Shown piece after piece: positions 8,696 to 18,380 of a DNA stretch of 64,000 nucleotides. Position numbers and translations under genes: made by a program. Source of the stretch: Niabella soli DSM 19437 (lineage in GTDB: Bacteria; Bacteroidota; Bacteroidia; Chitinophagales; Chitinophagaceae); contig NZ_CP007035.1 in NCBI RefSeq assembly GCF_000243115.2, forward strand, positions 1,116,001 to 1,180,000, in the 5' to 3' direction. The notes under the pieces were generated by a model, which searched no databases, was not told where the DNA came from, and saw nothing but the letters and a program-made list of their open reading frames with translations. How positions within the stretch are numbered: the first letter of the stretch is position 1; every line of letters starts with the position of its first letter.

Positions 8696-10836
8696 ATGAA
8701 AAAGTTCGTCGCCATTATTATTGCCTTTACTATTGCCTGCAACATTTTTGCCCAGCAAAAAAATCCCACCTCTGTAAAAGAAATACAGCAAAAACAAAAG
8801 GAGGCGCAGGCCGCCCTTGATAAACTTGCCCCCGAACAAAAAAAGATGATGGAACAAATGGGGTTTTCCACTAAAGTTCCCGCCATGCCGGCCGGAATAA
8901 CAGACGCCCAGGTAGCAATGGCTGTTGGCGGCGATGCCGTGCCCAAAAGAAACGGTGCAATGATTGATGCTATTCCTAAAATAACGCTTAGCCCGGCAAC
9001 CGTTCCGGCTTACATCAAAACGCTGGGGGATTATATTGAAAAATCACTTGCAAATGATGCCAGGATATTCGCCGGGCAAGTATATACAGCATTTAAAAAA
9101 ACAAATACAATGCAGCGGCTATCGGTAATGCTGCCATCGGTTACTGGGCTACCGGCCAGCCGCAAGTAGCAGTGTATCTTAGCAGCCGGGCTTGTTCTGA
9201 AGATGCCTCCGATGCAGATCTGCTCAGCAACTTTGCTGCGATGCTTAGTATGAGCGGCGCACCGCAAAAGGCAATTCCGCTATTGGAATATCTAAACAAA
9301 CAATATCCAGACAACACCACTATTCTCAACAACCTGGGGCAGGCATGGTTTTATTTGGGAGACGTGGACAGGGCCAACGAAAAACTGGATAAAGTGATAA
9401 AAGCATTTGCTTACCATCCGCAGGCAAATTATACGCAATGCCTGATACAGGAAAGTAAAGGCAATAAAGCACCGGCAATTGAAAAAATGAAAAACTCCCT
9501 GGCTTACAGCTACTCTTTAGATAAAATAAACAAGCTGCGCAAGCTGGGCTATTCTGTAAAGGGAAGCGACATGCGCACGCCTTTTCGCCCCGACCCCGAC
9601 CCACTGGGGTTGCATAATTTCATGCGGCCTGACGCCCCCACTTCTTATGAAGAGGAACTAAGGCTGGGTGCAGATTGGGACGCTTTTCAAAAACAGGTAT
9701 ATGATAAAATAAGTGCGCTTAACAAACAGGAACTACCTTACCTGCAAGCCAATAATCAAAAGGCCCAACAGGCGTACCAACAATATCAAAATGCCAAAGG
9801 CGATTTAAGTAAACTAACTGCCGCCCCCAAACAAAAAGAAAATATTTACGGGAAAACAGCAGAAAAAAACCTTGAAGAAATGTCGAAGGACGGAGGCATT
9901 GCCTATCGGTTGGAAACAGCCAAAAAGCAAATTGATAATTTGAGGAATGATTTTGACAACAAAAACGAAGCAGAAAGAAAACAACTCGAAAAAGAGAACA
10001 AGATTATTGCGGAAACCGAAACTGAATATGCCCATAAAGGTGAAAATGTTGGTTTTGATAATTGTAAAGTACAGAAAAAATACAGTGAGTGGGTATATAA
10101 AAATTACAATAAACCCCTGGAAGAAGCTTACAAAAATTACCTGCATCAATTGTATATAAAAATCAACGAAGAGCTGTACTGGCGGCAGTTTACAACAGAC
10201 GCAACTGCATTTGAAGCTGTTAAAATTGGAGCCAAGAAAGAATGGCTAGCGGCCCTATCCAACACAAGATATATTGCCACCGACAAATACGGCAAGTGTG
10301 CTCCTCCCCAAAGTAAAGATTCCCGATACAAGTTGGCCGACTTTGATGATATGCATTGCACCTATAAATCAGTACTTGATTTTGGGGTGTACAAACAGAT
10401 AGTAGAATGTGGTAAAATGCGGGTAGAATTTGACGCTGGAAGGCTGAGTGGCAATTTCAATTTCAAGGCCGGAAATGATGGCAGAGACCACTTTGATAAT
10501 GCCACTTTAGAAGCTACTGTTATAGACAAATCCATTTCAACCAACAAAGGGCCGCTGCAGATAGGCGCTTCGGTAAAAGCCGGAGTGGGTGTAACGTTTA
10601 CCAGTCAGGGCATCGAAGATGTATACGCCACCGGCGAAGCCAAAGTAACGGTAAAATCAAATAGTATTGAAACGTTTGATCAGCATATATCCGAAGCTAG
10701 TGGCGGCGATAAAAGTCAGCCCGGAATGGGCGATGCACAATTGAGCGACAAAGGTGTTGAGGTAGGCGTTTCGGGCAAAATGAGCCTTATTTCCGGAAAC
10801 ACCTCCTCAAATATTTTTGTAAACACCCCTCAATAA
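8696..10836 (+). pseudogene. Secreted TPR-repeat protein split by a frameshift
   Basis: Two adjacent frames (8696-9169 and about 9103-10836) form one gene of about 713 codons. The first part has a signal peptide (MKKFVAIIIAFTIACNIFAQ) and a Lys/Gln-rich helix. The second has TPR motifs (LLEYLNKQYPDNTTILNNLG, then QAWFYLGDVDRANEKLDKVI), a long Lys/Glu/Gln-rich helical stretch (about 10 kb) and a beta-rich C-terminus. At 9095-9101 there are seven A. Adding one makes the first frame run on as NAAAIGNAAIGYW and then VAVYLSS, without a break. In the published frame the first part ends at 9169 with no homologous sense after 9110. The family is unknown beyond TPR. The C-terminal half repeats Gly/Val-rich beta strands. 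It is the second secreted protein in the series. Confidence 0.8.
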
Positions 10837-10850
10837 CAAAAAACATAGAA

Positions 10851-12293
10851 ATGAAAAAAATAACTTTTATCCTGCTTTTTTTATTGTGTGTAGTTAGTAT
10901 CCTAAAGGCACAGGTACCCGATGACGCGCCCGAAGCAAGAGCCGCTGCTATTGCCCGGCTGCAAAAGGCCGCTAGCTGCCAGTCTTGTAACGGATCCCCG
11001 GCTTTGTTTATGCCTTACGGCACCAGTTGTAACAGTCGCGAATTCCAGGCCCCGCCTATTCTGGCTGCCCCTAAAAAGCAATGGGAAATAAATCCCGGAT
11101 GGTGGGGGGTGTGGACGCCGGTGCTGATTGGCAACCTGGTACTTGCCGGCAGTTGCAACAATGATGATAACGCCGGGCTTTCGGCTATTGATAAGCAAAC
11201 AGGAAAAACAGTGTGGCGTATCGGCAATATCTGCGCAACAGGCAACCGGCGTGGTTCAACGGGCAATATAGCGCTCTATGAGCTGCCCTCCGGCGAAGCA
11301 TTGCTGGTATACCCCCGGGAAGATGGTGGACCTACGGATTACTATGTAATAAATATAAAAACCGGCAAGATCGTGCGTACCCTTACCCCGGCAAAAACAG
11401 GAACCCTGCGTTACAGGGGCGGGATATTTACGACACTCAATCAAAGCCAGAAGGAAGGCAACAGTTATATCAGCGCGCTCAGCAGTGATTTGAAAAGTAT
11501 TCTGTGGCAAAACAAGGAATTTAAACTGGCCATGCCCGACAAATCGGATCCACTATATACGCCTACTTTCAGTGCGCCGGCCTCATGGGGCGGCATCCTG
11601 TTTCAGACTGCCAGAAACAAGGATCAGGGCGAACCATTTACGCGACAGTTGCAAGCCATAGATCTTAGAACGGGGAAAACACTTTGGCGGCATACTGCGC
11701 AATCGGTAATGCTTAAACGAAATGAAAAATCCTATCGTTCAGACGACGGCATTCCCATGATAGCCGATGGAAAAGTAATCATCCGAGTGCAGGCAATGGC
11801 GTGGCCTAATGCATATGCTGCGGGCTTGCGGGCATTGGATCCCAATTCAGGCAAGATCCTGTGGACTACCCAATCGGCACCCGGCCTGCATATTCTTAGC
11901 CATGTGGCGGCCTGCAGCATGTTGGTCACTGAAGTGCAGCTAAATGGGAAAAAGGAACTATGGGGCTACCGGCTTAACGATGGAACCATAGCCTGGCGGC
12001 GCGTTATTTCTAAAAACGCGCAACTGATGACGTCGTCCGGCGGCGTCTTCTATGTAGGGGAACGCATTCTGGACAATGAAAACAACTATAAAGACCACCT
12101 CCTACAGGGCTTTGATGGCCTGACGGGAACGTTGCTCTGGACAGGCAGTTATCCTGATCATTATTTCGGCCTGGGCAATTCTAACAACAGTTGGGATATC
12201 GAAAACCCAAACGCCAGCACCCCGGTCTGGACTATTGACCGGGATGGCGCTATATATGGCGTTACGCTAAGAGGCGTCTTTAAATTGAAATAG
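10851..12293 (+). CDS. Secreted PQQ-like beta-propeller protein
   Basis: A 480-residue exported protein with a signal peptide (1-20), a Cys-containing segment CQSC near residue 43, and repeated blades of the PQQ-like (quinoprotein) propeller type, for example LSAIDKQTGKTVWRIG, LQAIDLRTGKTLWRH and LRALDPNSGKILWTT. The repeats match the tryptophan-docking motif of quinoproteins, but I see no evidence that PQQ or a metal is bound. BamB-like scaffolds have the same fold. It starts 14 bases after the TPR gene, so they are probably co-transcribed. Confidence 0.85.
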   Translation: MKKITFILLFLLCVVSILKAQVPDDAPEARAAAIARLQKAASCQSCNGSPALFMPYGTSCNSREFQAPPILAAPKKQWEINPGWWGVWTPVLIGNLVLAGSCNNDDNAGLSAIDKQTGKTVWRIGNICATGNRRGSTGNIALYELPSGEALLVYPREDGGPTDYYVINIKTGKIVRTLTPAKTGTLRYRGGIFTTLNQSQKEGNSYISALSSDLKSILWQNKEFKLAMPDKSDPLYTPTFSAPASWGGILFQTARNKDQGEPFTRQLQAIDLRTGKTLWRHTAQSVMLKRNEKSYRSDDGIPMIADGKVIIRVQAMAWPNAYAAGLRALDPNSGKILWTTQSAPGLHILSHVAACSMLVTEVQLNGKKELWGYRLNDGTIAWRRVISKNAQLMTSSGGVFYVGERILDNENNYKDHLLQGFDGLTGTLLWTGSYPDHYFGLGNSNNSWDIENPNASTPVWTIDRDGAIYGVTLRGVFKLK

Positions 12294-12324
12294 ATTTTTC
12301 TTCATCACCCCTAAAACAAAAAAA

Positions 12325-12588
12325 ATGAAAAGACTGTTATCTTTTGTCTCCGCGCTGCTGGTGCTCACCGGACTGAAAGCACAAACCACTGATGTAAAAA
12401 AGGAAACTACGCCGCCCAAACCGGTAGCAGGTGTTGTTTCCTCCACAACGACCAAACCCGTCAAATTAACAACTCCCAAAAATGTAAAGGCGCCGGAATA
12501 TAAATATGATAATAATAAGCCTGCCCAATTTAAAAAAGATAACAACGCGCCAAAGGCGGTTTCCACAAAAGCCATTAAAGCCGGCTAA
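12325..12588 (+). CDS. Small secreted Lys/Thr/Pro-rich protein
   Basis: An 87-residue protein of unknown function with a signal peptide ending in KAQ (1-20). The rest is low-complexity and basic, rich in Lys, Thr, Pro and Asn, with no predicted fold. Its stop codon overlaps the start of the next gene by one base (TAATG), which supports it as a translated member of the operon. Confidence 0.75.
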   Translation: MKRLLSFVSALLVLTGLKAQTTDVKKETTPPKPVAGVVSSTTTKPVKLTTPKNVKAPEYKYDNNKPAQFKKDNNAPKAVSTKAIKAG

Positions 12589-12992
12589 TGTTTTTCAAAA
12601 AACAGCATATTGAAAAAGCGCTGGCCATCAAAGCAGGGCCGAGCAAAATTCATGGCACGGGTGTTTTTGCAAAAGCGTCTTTTAGTCCAGGTGCTATTAT
12701 TGAAAAAGTGCCCCTGATATTGCTGGACGCCACGGAACGGAGCCGACTGCAATACACCCCACTTTTCGATCATTATTTTTTACTGGACCATGCGCAAACA
12801 CCGGTAGCATTGGCCCTGGGAATGGCTTCATTGTACAAGCATGCAGCCATTCCCAATGCGGCATACACTATTTTATTGAAGAAGGGGTTGCTGGTTGTAA
12901 AAGCGATCGCATTGATTAACCAGGACGAAGAGATCACGATTAATTATCACGGGAATACCGGTAATAAAAATGACGAAGCCACTCTATATTAA
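12588..12992 (+). CDS. SET-domain protein 1
   Basis: A 134-residue protein that is almost entirely a SET domain. It has no signal peptide, so it is cytoplasmic. It shows the first SET motif (IHGTGVFAKASF), the central LALGMASLYKHAAIPNAAY and the last motif EEITINYHG. SET proteins transfer methyl groups from S-adenosylmethionine to lysine. Here the usual Asn-His pair of the cofactor motif is Lys-His, which may weaken activity. The start overlaps the preceding stop, and its end overlaps the second SET gene by 23 bases. The two proteins are diverged duplicates. Pfam searches sometimes extend short bacterial SET calls, but the three motifs in order make it safe. Confidence 0.85.
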   Translation: MFFKKQHIEKALAIKAGPSKIHGTGVFAKASFSPGAIIEKVPLILLDATERSRLQYTPLFDHYFLLDHAQTPVALALGMASLYKHAAIPNAAYTILLKKGLLVVKAIALINQDEEITINYHGNTGNKNDEATLY

Positions 12993-13368
12993 ACAGTGCA
13001 AAGGAAAAGGCCGGGGCGTATTTTGCAAACAGGTCATTATAAAAGAGGAGCTGATTGAAAGCGCACCGCTCATTATTATCCCTGCTGCGCAAAAGGCATG
13101 GGTTATGGAGTCGAAACTGACCGATTATTTTTTCAACTATTGCGAAACGGAAGACGCCCTCGCACTGGCACTGGGTTTCGGCAGCCTGTACAACCATGCG
13201 GAACATAGTAATGCAGATTACAGGATTGATTACGACAACCGGCAAATCGACTTCTTTGCGCTGGAAGACATTCCAACCGGCAGGGAGATATGCATTAACT
13301 ATGGCGGCGCTTACGGTAAAGATTACCGGAACTGGTTTGAAGACAGGAATATTCCTTATCAAAAATAG
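12970..13368 (+). CDS. SET-domain protein 2
   Basis: A 132-residue cytoplasmic SET-domain protein, paralogous to the gene just upstream and overlapping it by 23 bases. The motifs are GKGRGVFCKQVI, LALGFGSLYNHAEHSNADY with the intact Asn-His pair, and GREICINYGG, followed by a C-terminal tail GKDYRNWF. This copy keeps the SAM-binding residues that copy 1 has lost, so an active/inactive pair is possible. The substrate is unknown. It sits in an operon of otherwise secreted proteins, which is unusual. Confidence 0.88.
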   Translation: MTKPLYIKQCKGKGRGVFCKQVIIKEELIESAPLIIIPAAQKAWVMESKLTDYFFNYCETEDALALALGFGSLYNHAEHSNADYRIDYDNRQIDFFALEDIPTGREICINYGGAYGKDYRNWFEDRNIPYQK

Positions 13369-13377
13369 TTACTGAAA

Positions 13378-13426
13378 AACCATCTTTTTTAATGATTGTC
13401 TGGCCTGCCCAGGTAAACTATTTTCA
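13378..13426 (+). promoter_or_regulatory. Operator-promoter inside the secreted-protein locus
   Basis: AACCAT-CTTTTTTA-ATGATT (13378-13397) is followed by TTG (13396-13398), 20 bases, and TATTTTCA (13419-13426). Position by position this matches the layout at 7026 and 18381. It fills the 94-base gap before the gene at 13463, so that gene and those after it probably have their own transcript. Confidence 0.55.
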
Positions 13427-13462
13427 TCTTATGAATTTTTCAGCAAAATAAAACTACTAATT

Positions 13463-14137
13463 ATGAAATCAATTTTTCTTTTTCTATTCACATTTGTCGT
13501 TGTTGGCCTTTTCGCTCAAACACCGGCAACCATTTATGCCAGGATCGCGAACAAAGACGGAAGCCTGGTTAAGGGTACCGCCTTCAATACCAGTAACAAG
13601 GGCATGTTCGACAACCTGTTAATCGTTAAAAATTTATCCGGAGGAACAGATAATTCAGCCATTATTGAACTCGAAGTACCTACAAGCGGCTACACAGCCA
13701 CATTCCGCAGTCTGGCCCAGGCAACCGCTGCCCAACCTCAAAGTGCTCCGGCAAAACCTATTGCGACCAGAAACATAGCAACTACAATGAACCCCACAGT
13801 TGCTAACGCAGCTAAAACAATAACACCCAACATTGCACTGCTTGCATATCCCATATCAAGAATAGACATTTCGGTAACCGCAACGAGAGATGGCGGTAAT
13901 GCCTCGATAGAATTCATAACACGGGAAATCATATTGGAAAACGTGAAAGTTGAGAGCTGTACAGAAAATATGGCAACCGGCACTACCAAAATAAAGTTTA
14001 AAGGAACCCGTATCGGATGGGTATATGTAGACCGGCCGCTGCCGGCTTTCAGGCCCGGCAATATCACCAAATCAGGATGGAACGCAGTTGCCGGGACCGC
14101 ATGGAATAACTTTGAAATAATACAACGACCATATTAA
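13463..14137 (+). CDS. Secreted protein with Hcp-like pattern
   Basis: A 224-residue exported protein with a signal peptide ending FAQ (1-19). The N-terminal block (ATIYARIANKDGSLVKG), the later stretch ISRIDISVTATRDG, then EIILENVKVESC and KIKFKGTRIGWVYVD follow the strand order of Hcp-type tube proteins, whose C-terminus typically reads as a strand, a valine-rich strand and an IEWTY-like end. An Ala/Thr/Pro-rich insert (about 85-125) separates the halves. The Hcp resemblance is by eye only, and Hcp proteins normally lack signal peptides, so a different beta-barrel is possible. Confidence 0.6.
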   Translation: MKSIFLFLFTFVVVGLFAQTPATIYARIANKDGSLVKGTAFNTSNKGMFDNLLIVKNLSGGTDNSAIIELEVPTSGYTATFRSLAQATAAQPQSAPAKPIATRNIATTMNPTVANAAKTITPNIALLAYPISRIDISVTATRDGGNASIEFITREIILENVKVESCTENMATGTTKIKFKGTRIGWVYVDRPLPAFRPGNITKSGWNAVAGTAWNNFEIIQRPY

Positions 14138-14163
14138 ATTTCTAATCCTATAAACCAATTGCA

Positions 14164-14895
14164 ATGATAAAATACGTATCCTCTTTAGCAATGCTGCTTT
14201 GCACCATAGCAGTCAACGCCCAGCAAAAAACAACCCTGCCCATCACAGCTAAACCGGTCATTAATAAAACAACCGATATCACGAAAACGCTTGCCACCGG
14301 TGGCACCTCATTACAAACAACACCGACAACCTCCGCTGTACAGGAAAAACCAAAACCGGGAGGCGGCAGCACCTCGCCATCATCCCCCGCTCCTGCCCTC
14401 ACTGACGCGGATTATTTCCTGGCCGTTGCGAAAGTGACAATAAAAACCGCCGGCGATAACAAAGAAAAGTTATCAAAGATGATGGTGAGCGTGTACCCGG
14501 CGGCTGGTGACGACAATTATCAAAAAGGCTACACACTGGAGAGCTGGCCCGAGGAGCTCAAAGTATGGAGCACCACCAATTTTACACTACCAAGAAGAGC
14601 AGGCTTTGAGCAGGCCTTCAACAGCCTGGCTCATTACAGACAAACAGGCGTAATGCTGGATGTATTGTACAACACCCTTGGTAATGGACCATTCTTCATC
14701 TCCGATGCCTGGAAAATACAGGAAGTAAGCGTAACGCTTGAATTTAAAGATAAAAACGGCAATCCACACCCAACCTACGGATCTAAGACACTCTATTTCC
14801 CTGGTGTGTACCTGGACTTTTACAAATGGAAGGTTTACTATAAAACAGACCCGTATTTTAACGCCCTTCCGCCAACGATTGAAAACAGGCCCTAA
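14164..14895 (+). CDS. Secreted protein of unknown function
   Basis: A 243-residue exported protein with a signal peptide ending NAQ (1-20), then a Thr/Pro/Gly/Ser-rich linker (about 20-78) and a mixed alpha/beta domain (80-243) that I do not recognise. The domain starts ADYFLAVAKVTIKTAGDN and ends with aromatic-rich strands (YLDFYKWKVYYKTDPYF). It starts 26 bases after the preceding gene. Confidence 0.75.
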   Translation: MIKYVSSLAMLLCTIAVNAQQKTTLPITAKPVINKTTDITKTLATGGTSLQTTPTTSAVQEKPKPGGGSTSPSSPAPALTDADYFLAVAKVTIKTAGDNKEKLSKMMVSVYPAAGDDNYQKGYTLESWPEELKVWSTTNFTLPRRAGFEQAFNSLAHYRQTGVMLDVLYNTLGNGPFFISDAWKIQEVSVTLEFKDKNGNPHPTYGSKTLYFPGVYLDFYKWKVYYKTDPYFNALPPTIENRP

Positions 14896-14961
14896 TTTAA
14901 AAATCCACCTACATGAAACAAACATTCTCGGGAGGAAACATCCAGGTAAAATAATAGACAA

Positions 14962-16011
14962 ATGAGAAAAATAGTATCGTTCCTGCTAATTGTTTTTAGT
15001 TGCGGAGCGGCGTATGCCCAAAAACAAACCTTTGACATCGTTTCCTATAACGCCCCTCCTGGCTGGACAACAAAACAAGAGGGCACTTATATTTCCTATT
15101 CCAGAATTGACGGAGGTAGCTGGGCGCAAATTGCCCTCTACCAGCACAGAAACAGTGACGGAAGCACCCAGACTGATTTTGATAAAGAATGGAACGATTT
15201 GGTTGCTACCGGTAAAACAATTTCATCGCCGGAAAAGACTGAACCGCAAACAGCGGACGGCTGGACGGTAATAAGTGGTTCCGGCGTGTGGCAATATAAT
15301 GGAACCAATGTAGCCTCGGTGTTAACTGTATATTCCAACAACCAGGTTTGCGTATCGGTGTTGTGCAATGCCACAGCGCAACCCTATTTGAAAGACTATC
15401 AAGCACTACTTGGTTCGCTGGATTTGAATGCAGACAGCGTTTCCTCCAATGCCGAAATGCCCGTTAGCGCCTCTTCGGAGGAAACTACTCAACCGGCAAA
15501 TACAAATAATTCCCCGCTTGCCGGAAAAATCTGGGAAGGTTCTTCATCAGAAAAGTTTAACGGAAGCGGTATGAACACAGGTGGCTTTTTTACAAAGCAA
15601 TACCAATTCAATGCAGATGGCACCTACCGGTTCGTTGATGTGCTGGCCTCACATTATACCGATACCAAAACATTAAATCACAAGACGGGTACATGGTCGG
15701 TAGGTGTCAACCAGCTTACCATCAAACCATCCAACGGACAAAACGAAGAATGGAGCAAAGCAGAAAAAACAACTAATGGGAACAGCGATGTAACGAACCG
15801 CGCCATCAACGAAACCTGGGGCAAAAAACTAAAAAATGGTTCAAGAAAACTGGAGCAATATACCTACACTTTCTCTGTTGGAAAGAATGGAGATAAGGTT
15901 GCCCTGATACTGCAACGCAGCGGGCGTACCGGAAGGGAAGGCGATGGCAAAATCTCTTATTTCAATGAAACAGCACCCAGGCAATCGGTTAAATTGCCTA
16001 AAGGGATATAA
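14962..16011 (+). CDS. Secreted two-domain protein, paralogue 2
   Basis: A 349-residue exported protein. The signal peptide ends YAQ. The N-terminal domain (20-155) is nearly the same as that of the gene at 7573, sharing SYSRIDGGSWAQIA and the run VSVLCNATAQPYLKDYQALL. The C-terminal beta domain (about 180-349) is much more diverged and starts AGKIWEGSSSEKFNG, keeping only the GTYRF and GTWSVGVNQLTI pattern of lipocalin-like folds. The contrast between a conserved N-terminal and a divergent C-terminal domain suggests that the latter carries specificity. Confidence 0.85.
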   Translation: MRKIVSFLLIVFSCGAAYAQKQTFDIVSYNAPPGWTTKQEGTYISYSRIDGGSWAQIALYQHRNSDGSTQTDFDKEWNDLVATGKTISSPEKTEPQTADGWTVISGSGVWQYNGTNVASVLTVYSNNQVCVSVLCNATAQPYLKDYQALLGSLDLNADSVSSNAEMPVSASSEETTQPANTNNSPLAGKIWEGSSSEKFNGSGMNTGGFFTKQYQFNADGTYRFVDVLASHYTDTKTLNHKTGTWSVGVNQLTIKPSNGQNEEWSKAEKTTNGNSDVTNRAINETWGKKLKNGSRKLEQYTYTFSVGKNGDKVALILQRSGRTGREGDGKISYFNETAPRQSVKLPKGI

Positions 16012-16041
16012 CAGCAGCTTCATACAAACCAATCCTTAGAA

Positions 16042-17082
16042 ATGAAAAAAATATCCTTCCTACTTTTTGCCATCTGTATCACAGGGAGCATTTTTGGCCA
16101 AAAACAAACATACGATGTTGTTTCCTACACCCTTCCTGGTGGTTGGCAAAAAGAAGCAAAAGAAAACGGTATACAGGTGTATGCCACGGATACAAAAACC
16201 GGGGAATATGCCATTGCTATCGTTCTGAAGTCACAGGAATCAGATGGCACCCCCGCTAAAAATTTTACAGCTTACTGGGAAAAATTAATAAAAGGGACTG
16301 TAACTGTTTCTGAAGAACCGACTATGTTGCCCGCAACAAAAGATAGTGATTGGGATATTATTTCAGGGCAGGCGCCTTACAGCGATGGCGCTAATAAAGG
16401 TATGGTTACATTGCTGTCTGCAACAGGCAACAGGCAAACGGCAGCGGTTGTTTTGATGACGAATACAAACAAATATCAACCCGACATATCAGCATTTTTA
16501 CATTCGTTAGCATTATCAAAAGCTACAGAAAATCAGGCCGGCGTTACTACCTCCGGAACAAAAAACAATGCAACCAACAATAGGATCGCTGGTTTGTGGA
16601 CAGACTATACCACCGAATCCAATGGCTATGTAAATGGCTTCCCTCAGGTTACAGGTGGGTACACAAGACGGGAATATAATTTAAAGGCTGATGGCACTTA
16701 TATTTTTCGTCACAAATACTGGAGCGCCTATATGAAAGAAATATTGTTTATTTATGAAACAGGCACCTGGAAAATCAATGGCAACCAATTAACGATTATG
16801 CCTACAACCGGCAAGGGTGAGTGGTGGAGCAAAGCGGCAAGCGGCAAAAACAGCGAATGGGGCGCTTTCAAAAAAGCCTCGGATTATAAACCAGCGACAG
16901 CTACTTATAGTTTCGGATTTAAATATTTGTCAGGAATGCAGCAAACCTACCTGGTGCTCCATAGCAACATTCGTACGCCAAGAGACGGCACAACCGCCGA
17001 AACCAATAATTATGAAGAAAGCTTTAGCCCTAAGGCGCTTGATAAATCGCTGATCGATAACCCCCCGGGATTTAAAAAATAA
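16042..17082 (+). CDS. Secreted two-domain protein, paralogue 3
   Basis: A 346-residue exported protein with a signal peptide ending FGQ. Here the N-terminal domain is the divergent part (QTYDVVSYTLPGGWQKEAKE, then few matches), while the C-terminal domain (about 178-346) closely resembles that of paralogue 1: AGLWTDYTTESNGYVNG, DGTYIFRHKYWSA, LFIYETGTW and the ending SLIDNPPGF. Together the three paralogues look as if domains were swapped or converted between copies. It lies 30 bases after paralogue 2 and 4 bases before the next gene. Confidence 0.85.
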   Translation: MKKISFLLFAICITGSIFGQKQTYDVVSYTLPGGWQKEAKENGIQVYATDTKTGEYAIAIVLKSQESDGTPAKNFTAYWEKLIKGTVTVSEEPTMLPATKDSDWDIISGQAPYSDGANKGMVTLLSATGNRQTAAVVLMTNTNKYQPDISAFLHSLALSKATENQAGVTTSGTKNNATNNRIAGLWTDYTTESNGYVNGFPQVTGGYTRREYNLKADGTYIFRHKYWSAYMKEILFIYETGTWKINGNQLTIMPTTGKGEWWSKAASGKNSEWGAFKKASDYKPATATYSFGFKYLSGMQQTYLVLHSNIRTPRDGTTAETNNYEESFSPKALDKSLIDNPPGFKK

Positions 17083-17086
17083 CGCA

Positions 17087-18379
17087 ATGAAAAATCTCAT
17101 TTTACTGTTTGCACTATTGTTTTGCAACAACAGCATTAATGCACAAGTTCCCTGCAATGGTACCGCAGATAATTTGCCGGGGAAATACACCGATCATACT
17201 AAACCTAAATATCCTTTCAACCTTAAAGGCACCGTTGCAGAAAAAGCGGCGATGACCAGGCAACTGATCGCATTGGAAAAACTGGAAGAAGCCAGCCGCA
17301 GCAATTTCCAGTTAACGGGCTGTGTTGCCAGGGTCAATTTTACCGGTGGTGATAAATATGTTTTTGGCAGCTCCCCCCATACCATGAGCGGCTACCAATT
17401 GGGTGTATACCAGAACGTCTGTCATGTTACCGAACATGTTGTAAAAACCGTAGATGAATACCGGACAGTATTTCGTGTAGACATCAACCACCCGCTTACC
17501 GAAGGCACTTTTTATGGAGAAAGTGGCGTCTTCTATATTACCGATAAAAACGTCCGTTATGAAATTGCTATTGATGCCGTAAGAGGTCCCAGTTACGATA
17601 GAGACCGGGTCAATAACCGCAGCCTTATTTCGCAATATATTTCAGAGGATATGGTGTTGGCAAACCGGTCGGACGAAAGACAAGAACTGAAGCACAACGA
17701 TTTTTTAAAAATAATCAACGGTGATGGCTATGTGGAGAACGGCAACGGGCGCTACGATAAAAAGCGGGGAAAATATTATTGGATTGACCGGCATTATTTT
17801 ATTACAAGACCCCGAACTCCTTTGCTGGCACCGGTTACACGCAAACAATTACTGGAGGCGTTGCTGGAATATTATGAAATAGAAAAAGCAAATTTCTTCT
17901 GGAGCATAACTAATAAAATAAAAGACAACGGCAAAAACGTCGGTGTTTACGAAGCGGATAAAGCAGCCTATCAGAAAATATATGAAATGAAAAAAGCCAA
18001 AGCGCAGCAACTGCTTGCTGCACAAAAATCAGACTGGCTGCAACAACCAGCGTTGGTTTCAAAATACAGAGACAGTCAGCCGAATCGTTGGAATTACAAA
18101 GAATCTTACGGCTTGTTTGATTTTGAGAGCGGTTCCGCAAAAAGTGGTGTATTCGATTTTAATAAAGCTACCAAAGTTGTTCCTGGCGATAAACCTGTAA
18201 TGCTTTACGAGTACAACCCGGAATACTTTAAGAACAGTGCCGATCAACCCATCAGCCCCCTGTTGATGGAGGTACAGTTCCGTTACGAAATAGATCCCGA
18301 TAAAGGTTTTTCTGAAAGACTATTCAGCAATTTTGTAAAGAACTATGACATGAATGCTCTGAAGAAAATGATTGAATAA
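17087..18379 (+). CDS. Secreted protein of unknown function
   Basis: A 430-residue exported protein with a signal peptide ending NAQ (1-20). I do not recognise a family. It begins with a helical segment (AEKAAMTRQLIALEKLEEAS), then beta-rich sequence with Cys near residues 78 and 109, a charged middle with RYDKKRGKYYWIDRHYF, and a helical part around 290-330. The C-terminus ends in a helix (FSNFVKNYDMNALKKMIE). It starts 4 bases after paralogue 3, so the two are translationally linked. It ends just before another copy of the operator-promoter module. Confidence 0.75.
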   Translation: MKNLILLFALLFCNNSINAQVPCNGTADNLPGKYTDHTKPKYPFNLKGTVAEKAAMTRQLIALEKLEEASRSNFQLTGCVARVNFTGGDKYVFGSSPHTMSGYQLGVYQNVCHVTEHVVKTVDEYRTVFRVDINHPLTEGTFYGESGVFYITDKNVRYEIAIDAVRGPSYDRDRVNNRSLISQYISEDMVLANRSDERQELKHNDFLKIINGDGYVENGNGRYDKKRGKYYWIDRHYFITRPRTPLLAPVTRKQLLEALLEYYEIEKANFFWSITNKIKDNGKNVGVYEADKAAYQKIYEMKKAKAQQLLAAQKSDWLQQPALVSKYRDSQPNRWNYKESYGLFDFESGSAKSGVFDFNKATKVVPGDKPVMLYEYNPEYFKNSADQPISPLLMEVQFRYEIDPDKGFSERLFSNFVKNYDMNALKKMIE

Positions 18380-18380
18380 A

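Noticed and set aside
9092-9112. Programmed -1 frameshift in the TPR gene
   Set aside because: The in-frame codons are TTT AAA AAA, so the classic X XXY YYZ heptamer is not in register. A missing A is the simpler explanation.
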